A DNA stretch of 64,000 nt from contig JAJDUG010000019.1 in assembly GCA_022826755.1 (NCBI GenBank), positions 16,914 to 80,913 of the forward strand, given 5' to 3'. The notes below the pieces were generated by a model that ran no database searches, was not told the DNA's origin, and saw nothing but the letters and a program-made list of their open reading frames with translations. Position 1 is the stretch's first letter. The number at the start of each line of letters is the position of its first letter. Of this stretch, positions 59,477 to 64,000 are shown piece after piece. The translations under genes and the position numbers were made by a program. The DNA is from Acidobacteriota bacterium (GTDB taxonomy: Bacteria; Acidobacteriota; Terriglobia; Versatilivoradales; Versatilivoraceae).

Positions 59477-61747
59477 CTAGTGCCCACCGAAGGAAGCCTC
59501 GTTGATCTCCAGCGCTCGCCGCATCAACAGTTCCGCCTCCCCCTTCCGGTTGGTGGCCTGCAGTAGCAGCGCCAGGTTGTTCAAACGAACCGCCACCGTC
59601 GGGTGGTCCCCACCGAAGGAAGCCTCGTCGATCTCCAGCGCTCGCCGCATCAGCGGTTCCGCCTCCCCCTTCCGGTTGGTGGCCTGCAGTAGCAGCGCCA
59701 GGTTGTTCAAATCTATCGCCACCGTCGGGTGGTGCCTGCCGAAAGAAGCCTTGTCGATCTCCAGCGCTCGCCGCATCAGCGGTTCCGCCTCTCCCATCCG
59801 GTTGGTGGCCTGCAACAGCACCGCCAGGTTGTTCAAGCGAATCGCCACGGTCGGGTGGTGCTCTCCGAAGGAAGCCTTGCTGATCTCCAGCGCTCGCCGC
59901 ATCAGCGGTTCCGCCTCTCCCATCCGGTTGGTGGCCTTCAGCAGCTGCGCCAAGTCGTTCAAAGCCGCTGCGACAAGCTTCGCGTTGGCGTGGCCCTTTG
60001 CCTCAGCGAGAGCTTTGCGTTGCTGGGTTTCACAATCATCCCATCGTGCGAGAGCCATCAGTTCTGTCGCAATTTTCAGGCGCTGCAAGATGCGTTTTTC
60101 CGAATCGTCTATGCTCTCCAGCGTATCGCGCAGAAAGTCCAGCCTGGTCTCGGAAAACGTGCGCAGGGTCAATCCCTCTCCCATCTCCATGAGCCGATTG
60201 GCGAAATTCTCAAACTCACCGCTTCGGTGCATTTCCCAACAGGCAATCATTTCCTCGACTTCGGCAAGATAGTCGGGGGCGGATCGATTATTCGTAATAA
60301 TGCGGGCAATCGATTGACTCACCCCATCGCCAGCCAGCGGCGCAGCTTCGCGCACGTAGCTCGCCATTTGCTCGGCATCTCCACGGCGGGCAAAGATCCT
60401 CGCCATGTCGAACTTCGCGGTCGCTCTCTCGCTTTCGTCACCGACCTCACTCAGGTAATCGAGAGTCTTTTCCGCATCGACACTGCCTTCTTCGACAAGT
60501 TTCTCGCGCAACAGGCGGCGCTTCTCATCGCGGGCATCGATGCTTGGGTAGAAGAGGTTGAAGAATTCAAGCAAAAACTGCAGGCGTTTGCGCGCGCCGC
60601 GGGATAGATTCATCGCGAGCCAGATATCAAAGAATCCTTCACGAATCGTGTAAAGGCGCGAGCGCTTGTCTTGTGGGTGCCGGCTGGCGCTCAGGTAGTG
60701 GGCATCGGAGAGACGCTTGAGCAGCGACGAAGTTTCCTGCTGGCTCATGCGCATTCGCGCGGCAATGGCGGCCGGTGTCTTTTCCTGGTCGCGCATGCTC
60801 GCCAAGCATTCCAGAAGCGCGCGTTGGCCGGGAGGCAGATCGTTGAGCCGATCCTGATAGAGAGGCGATATCCGGTCGAGCAGCAGGTGGAACTGATCCT
60901 GAACCTTGGTGATCGACTCGTGGGCGATCAACTCGTAGAGCATCATTATCAATCGAGGGTTACCGCCCGTCATCCGGTAAAGCGCCTGCAAGCGAGAACG
61001 CATGTCCGCAAAGGTTGCGAGGATGTCGTCGCGCCTTTCCCATTCGAGGTTGCGCCGGATTACTTCAACGGTTTCCTCAAAACTCAGGTTCTCGAGAATC
61101 TGAACGTCGAAGAAATCGTAAAACGGCTGTCCGACATCGGTGATGGCGTCGAAATGCAGCGGCGAGGTGGCCAACAGCAGGCAGCCGCTGTCGGCCATGA
61201 AGAACTTGCGCAACGAGGCGAGTTCGTTTTTGTCGCGAATTTGCCGCGTAAATATTTCGCCCAGGTTCTCGAGCATGATTAGCAGTGTGCGGTTACGCTG
61301 GCGATTCTGTTGGCGGATTGCGGGCGCCAGGGTGTCGACTACCCGAGCGTCGTCTTCGTCGGTCTGCACCTTGGAGAACAACTCCGCCCATAGTGGCTCT
61401 TCATCGACGGTATCTTTCAGGATCTCGCAAAGACCGATCAGAAAATCGGCGAAGGACAGTGTCCGGTTCGATTCCTCCGGAAACCGAACAACTACATAAC
61501 TCGCACTGAGCGCATCATCCGATTGAACGACGTCTTCAATGCAGTCGAGCAGATGGGTCTTTCCGATTCCGCGCGGCCCGATAAACAGAAGATGCTGTTT
61601 CGATTTCCTTCCAACGGAACCACGCAAGGATTCAACGGAATTGTCGAGGACATGTTCCTGCGCAACGCTGGTGTGGCGCAGGCGCTCGGGACTGGTTACT
61701 CCTGAACGATACAGTCCGATCTTTGGGTTGATGGTCGGCTCAGGCAT
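59477..61747 (-). CDS. STAND-like ATPase with C-terminal TPR repeats (3' truncated)
   Basis: 756 residues; the start overlaps the upstream ATPase gene by 8 bp. P-loop GPRGIGKT (57-64) and Walker-B-like LLIMLEN (155-161) define a STAND-like or NACHT-like ATPase, followed by a winged-helix/helical region. The C-terminus holds about 3.3 near-identical 42-residue TPR units (NRxGEAEPLMRRALEI.ASFG.HHPTVA), encoded as 126-bp tandem repeats. The last unit breaks off in EASFGGH at the repeat joint. The architecture resembles STAND anti-phage sensors, but the role is inference. Confidence 0.8.
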   Translation of the reverse strand: MPEPTINPKIGLYRSGVTSPERLRHTSVAQEHVLDNSVESLRGSVGRKSKQHLLFIGPRGIGKTHLLDCIEDVVQSDDALSASYVVVRFPEESNRTLSFADFLIGLCEILKDTVDEEPLWAELFSKVQTDEDDARVVDTLAPAIRQQNRQRNRTLLIMLENLGEIFTRQIRDKNELASLRKFFMADSGCLLLATSPLHFDAITDVGQPFYDFFDVQILENLSFEETVEVIRRNLEWERRDDILATFADMRSRLQALYRMTGGNPRLIMMLYELIAHESITKVQDQFHLLLDRISPLYQDRLNDLPPGQRALLECLASMRDQEKTPAAIAARMRMSQQETSSLLKRLSDAHYLSASRHPQDKRSRLYTIREGFFDIWLAMNLSRGARKRLQFLLEFFNLFYPSIDARDEKRRLLREKLVEEGSVDAEKTLDYLSEVGDESERATAKFDMARIFARRGDAEQMASYVREAAPLAGDGVSQSIARIITNNRSAPDYLAEVEEMIACWEMHRSGEFENFANRLMEMGEGLTLRTFSETRLDFLRDTLESIDDSEKRILQRLKIATELMALARWDDCETQQRKALAEAKGHANAKLVAAALNDLAQLLKATNRMGEAEPLMRRALEISKASFGEHHPTVAIRLNNLAVLLQATNRMGEAEPLMRRALEIDKASFGRHHPTVAIDLNNLALLLQATNRKGEAEPLMRRALEIDEASFGGDHPTVAVRLNNLALLLQATNRKGEAELLMRRALEINEASFGGH

Positions 61748-62969
61748 AGTATTTCCGCCACCACGATTTCAGCACACCGCTGGCAAAGTCATAGATTCCC
61801 TCTTCGACTTCGATGACGTAGAAATCGTTCTCCAGGTCGAGCAATACTTGGTTGAACAGTTGTCTGCGCTCATGGGACGGGAGTTCAATGCCGCTGCCCA
61901 CCAACACGCGGTCTGTTTCTTGCAACAGAGCTGCACGGCCCAGCCCGGATTGGCACACGCTGATTTGCCCCAACAAGGCATAGGCAATCGAGCGTTTGGG
62001 GTCCGCATAGTATTGTCTGATTCGAGAATAGTAGTGTTGCAACCGCGTGCGCGCACCGGGACTGATAATCAACGAATCGAAGATGGCATCGACATCCGAC
62101 GCGACGATTTCACGTTGCTCCCTTTTCCATAATCTGTAGAGATCCTGGGTCGCCATCTGCATGAAGAGCGGAATGGGACGTCCCAGGCGAGTGACGACCC
62201 GCTGTGGAACATCCTCTTGGTATGGGACGTCTCGCCCGCTCAACATTTCCGTCACAAAAGCCCCAACGTTACTGTCAGTGAGTGGAGGCAGCGGGATGTC
62301 TTCCAGGTCGTTGATGAGATCCACCTGTCCGAGCATGTCAAGTGAGCCAGCGAGATTGACTGAGCCGCCAACCAACCAACGGATCGAATCTCTTGCGGGT
62401 GCTGGATTCAATCGCTGGGTTCGAAACCAGGCGAGAAACTCGCGCAGCAACGCTTCATCCTTCCGGGACAAGTTGAGCAGCATGTCAGGCAATTCGTCGA
62501 CGATGAATAGAATCGGTACGCCGGTTTTGCGAGCCTGTTTGAGAAACCTGTCGCCGTGCTGCCGCCAGTTCTCGCGCCAATCGGGATCACTTTGGCGCAG
62601 TGCGAGCTTGAAGCCACCGATACCGATCTCCCCGACCTTTCCCAATGCGCCACCCACGAGTTTCCAGCCTGCGGCAAGCTGGTCCCGTACGATATCCGGA
62701 TGCGCATCATGGAACGCGTCGAGCAGTCCCTGGAAGAAATCGGCTGGATGGGTCAAGTCCTGGACGTTGATCAAAACCGTCGAGAAACCGTTCCTGGGAT
62801 GGTCACGCAAGTGATCCATGACACTGGTTTTCCCGGTTCGTCGGGCCGCCGTGAGCACCAGGTGCCTGGTGCGCAGTGTTTCCCAAAGTTCCGCGAGAAA
62901 CTCGTCGCGAAATCGCAAGTCCACCGGGTCGACGGGAGCCCCGGTGTAGAATTCAGGAATGGCGCTCAT
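61740..62969 (-). CDS. P-loop ATPase (ORC/STAND-like)
   Basis: 409 residues. P-loop ARRTGKTS (42-49) and Walker B ILFIVDEL (D158, E159) are intact. The RTGKTS loop and YDFASGVLKSWWRKYY-like end with a winged-helix-type C-terminal domain are typical of the archaeal-type ATPases (MNS/ORC-like) of accessory DNA. It is the first gene of a two-gene operon and overlaps the TPR ATPase by 8 bp. No recognisable ribosome-binding site precedes the ATG. Confidence 0.8.
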   Translation of the reverse strand: MSAIPEFYTGAPVDPVDLRFRDEFLAELWETLRTRHLVLTAARRTGKTSVMDHLRDHPRNGFSTVLINVQDLTHPADFFQGLLDAFHDAHPDIVRDQLAAGWKLVGGALGKVGEIGIGGFKLALRQSDPDWRENWRQHGDRFLKQARKTGVPILFIVDELPDMLLNLSRKDEALLREFLAWFRTQRLNPAPARDSIRWLVGGSVNLAGSLDMLGQVDLINDLEDIPLPPLTDSNVGAFVTEMLSGRDVPYQEDVPQRVVTRLGRPIPLFMQMATQDLYRLWKREQREIVASDVDAIFDSLIISPGARTRLQHYYSRIRQYYADPKRSIAYALLGQISVCQSGLGRAALLQETDRVLVGSGIELPSHERRQLFNQVLLDLENDFYVIEVEEGIYDFASGVLKSWWRKYYA

Positions 62970-62983
62970 TTATATATCTACTT

Positions 62984-63030
62984 TGTTGTACAACATAAAT
63001 GTTTCCTAAGTGAAGTATACAACAATATTG
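62984..63030 (-). promoter_or_regulatory. Candidate operator of the ATPase operon
   Basis: A perfect 12-bp palindrome TGTTGTACAACA (62984-62995) and a further TACAACA half-site (63018-63024) 29 bp away lie in an AT-rich spacer just upstream of the ATG at 62969. I see no convincing -35/-10 pair. Confidence 0.45.
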
Positions 63031-63042
63031 CCTTAATTCAAT

Positions 63043-63258
63043 ATGTTTGAGGTAATAGAGCAGGTCTGTCAGCAGGCTGGTGTCAGCGCACGGGAACTTC
63101 GGGCGGGCAGTCGGCTGAGGCAGGTGTCAGAGATTCGAGCGTTGCTGGCACGACGGTTACTGGAAGAATTCGGGCTTTCCTTGGCGGAAATTCCTCGCGA
63201 GCTAGGAGTCTCGCTCTCCGCAATTGCCAAGAGCTTACGGAATCGCCGGACAGAATAA
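63043..63258 (+). pseudogene. RAYT transposase C-terminal remnant
   Basis: 71 residues (FEVIEQVCQQAGVSARELRAG and GLSLAEIPRELGVSLSAIAKSL) match the DnaA-like HTH tail of REP-associated tyrosine transposases. The catalytic HUH/Tyr domain is absent. After the TAA, TAATTCAACAACGTCCCC (63265-63282) repeats the terminus of the mini-element at 53.9 kb. Confidence 0.7.
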
Positions 63259-63312
63259 TTCCACTAATTCAACAACGTCCCCTATTGACATCCCCGGACA
63301 AATAACATGCAC

Positions 63313-63723
63313 CTATTGCTCCCTGGTAAGACGTTCTACGTAGCTGAGCGCAGCGCGAGCGAGCAGGCCTGACCGTGTTTCCCCTTCTCGGGCCGCCGCC
63401 TTGTCCACGATCGCCAGAACGCGGGCGGGCACCGTGATGTTGATTCGCTTCGCCTTGCTCGACAGCTTGGAGAGATCAACGTTGACGAGTGCCCAAATCC
63501 CGGACTTGTAATCATCACTCGCCTGGTGTGTTTCCAGCGATTCCCTGCCAGGTATGGGTTCTCCATCCATGAGGAGTCCCTCCAGGTGGCAGGCAATAGC
63601 CTCCTGGGCCGCCTCGACGGCTTCCTCAAGCGTTTCTCCCGCCGAAAAGCAGCCCGGCAGATCCGGTACGCTAACCCCGTAAGCACTATCTACATCCTTG
63701 TGGATCACAACTGGGTATCGCAT
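63313..63723 (-). CDS. hicB: HicB-like antitoxin
   Basis: 136 residues. The N-terminal HicB fold (YGVSVPDLPGCFSAGETLEEAVEAAQEAI) is followed by a C-terminal DNA-binding ribbon-helix-helix (RINITVPARVLAIVDKAAAREGETRS). It is one base downstream of the toxin stop and should both block HicA and repress the operon. Confidence 0.93.
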   Translation of the reverse strand: MRYPVVIHKDVDSAYGVSVPDLPGCFSAGETLEEAVEAAQEAIACHLEGLLMDGEPIPGRESLETHQASDDYKSGIWALVNVDLSKLSSKAKRINITVPARVLAIVDKAAAREGETRSGLLARAALSYVERLTREQ

Positions 63724-63724
63724 C

Positions 63725-63928
63725 TCAGCGGTCCTCCCATTTCCAATTGGCTTGTCGGTAGATGTTGCGCAGAGTGCCGATGGGGATCTCCTTACTGGGG
63801 TGCTTCACAGTGACCCTTCCAGACTTTTCAGGATGGACAAATTGGTGATGGCTTCCGCGCACGTTCCGGGACACCCAACCATCCCGCTTCAGTCTCCGAA
63901 CAATCTCTGCACTTCTCATTGTATGCAT
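63725..63928 (-). CDS. hicA: HicA-like mRNA interferase toxin
   Basis: 67 residues. The ATG at 63928 is chosen for AAGGAG 8 nt upstream. Catalytic His in GSHHQF and the dsRBD-like fold (VRRLKRDGW, RVTVKHPSKEIPIGTLRNIYRQA) are typical of HicA. It is the first gene of the hicAB unit. Confidence 0.93.
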   Translation of the reverse strand: MHTMRSAEIVRRLKRDGWVSRNVRGSHHQFVHPEKSGRVTVKHPSKEIPIGTLRNIYRQANWKWEDR

Positions 63929-64000
63929 TATACACACTCCTTGCTCGTCGATGACAAGACAAGGGTCTACCAGCACAGTGTCTTGACCGTGCTGCTTCCC

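Noticed and set aside
59480..59960. Regular 126-bp repeats considered as a CRISPR or satellite array.
   Set aside because: They are in frame and encode TPR units of one protein, without spacers.

Overview
The window reads as a GC-rich chromosomal segment of a Gram-negative bacterium. It encodes a TonB protein, lipoproteins, Tat-exported enzymes and many secreted hydrolases. The pairing of a Planctomycete-type cytochrome/DUF1549/DUF1553 protein with a DUF1501 protein, the Tat-dependent hydrolases and the dispersed palindromic intergenic repeats suggest Acidobacteriota, Planctomycetota or a relative. No rRNA or tRNA gene is present to settle the phylum. No CRISPR array was seen.

Layout. (1) 1-11.4 kb: a RiPP (ribosomally made peptide) operon of the NHLP/azole type. 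It holds two bacteriocin-export ABC transporters (the first cut by the window edge), an NHLP leader fused to a cyclase-like alpha-toroid, an AlkB-type membrane oxygenase fused to a GlnE-like nucleotidyltransferase module, an E1-like/YcaO cyclodehydratase and an unknown protein. A small precursor lies on the opposite strand, and its core after the VSAG export motif is only Leu-Cys-Cys-Cys-Trp. This is the strongest candidate for an undescribed system. (2) 12-20.2 kb: a defence island with a complete four-gene type II CBASS operon (patatin phospholipase, CD-NTase, E2/E1 fusion, JAB protease), divergent from an IetAS-like AAA+ ATPase/subtilisin pair. (3) 20.5-26 kb: accessory genes and debris. 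These include a membrane pentapeptide-repeat protein, a small gene with an in-frame amber codon, a decayed IS4-type element with intact ends and a 9-bp target duplication, a stub of an EcoRI-type DNA methylase, and a HigBA pair.

(4) 26-47 kb: mostly chromosomal metabolic and exported functions. It contains two Tat-exported glycoside-hydrolase-like paralogues, a secreted TldD/TldE-like pair, a double alpha/beta hydrolase, a sialidase-like lipoprotein, an FAH-family enzyme, an SDR, a cupin, a beta-propeller protein, a methyltransferase, an Nramp-family transporter, an XRE regulator with its partner gene, and a tandem-Cache protein. (5) 47-57.7 kb: a second sialidase-like lipoprotein, TonB, FitAB toxin-antitoxin coupled to a YbdK-type ligase, an ankyrin protein and the PSCyt/DUF1501 pair, with several transposon remnants. 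(6) 57.8-64 kb: accessory DNA with a RelE/XRE pair between inverted IS3-end fragments, a two-gene P-loop ATPase operon (one with a truncated TPR array), a RAYT transposase remnant and HicAB.

A repeat of roughly 110-150 bp (near 25.8, 57.8 and 59.4 kb) and RAYT-related inverted repeats (53.8 and 63.2 kb) link the accessory regions and mark them as recombination-prone.
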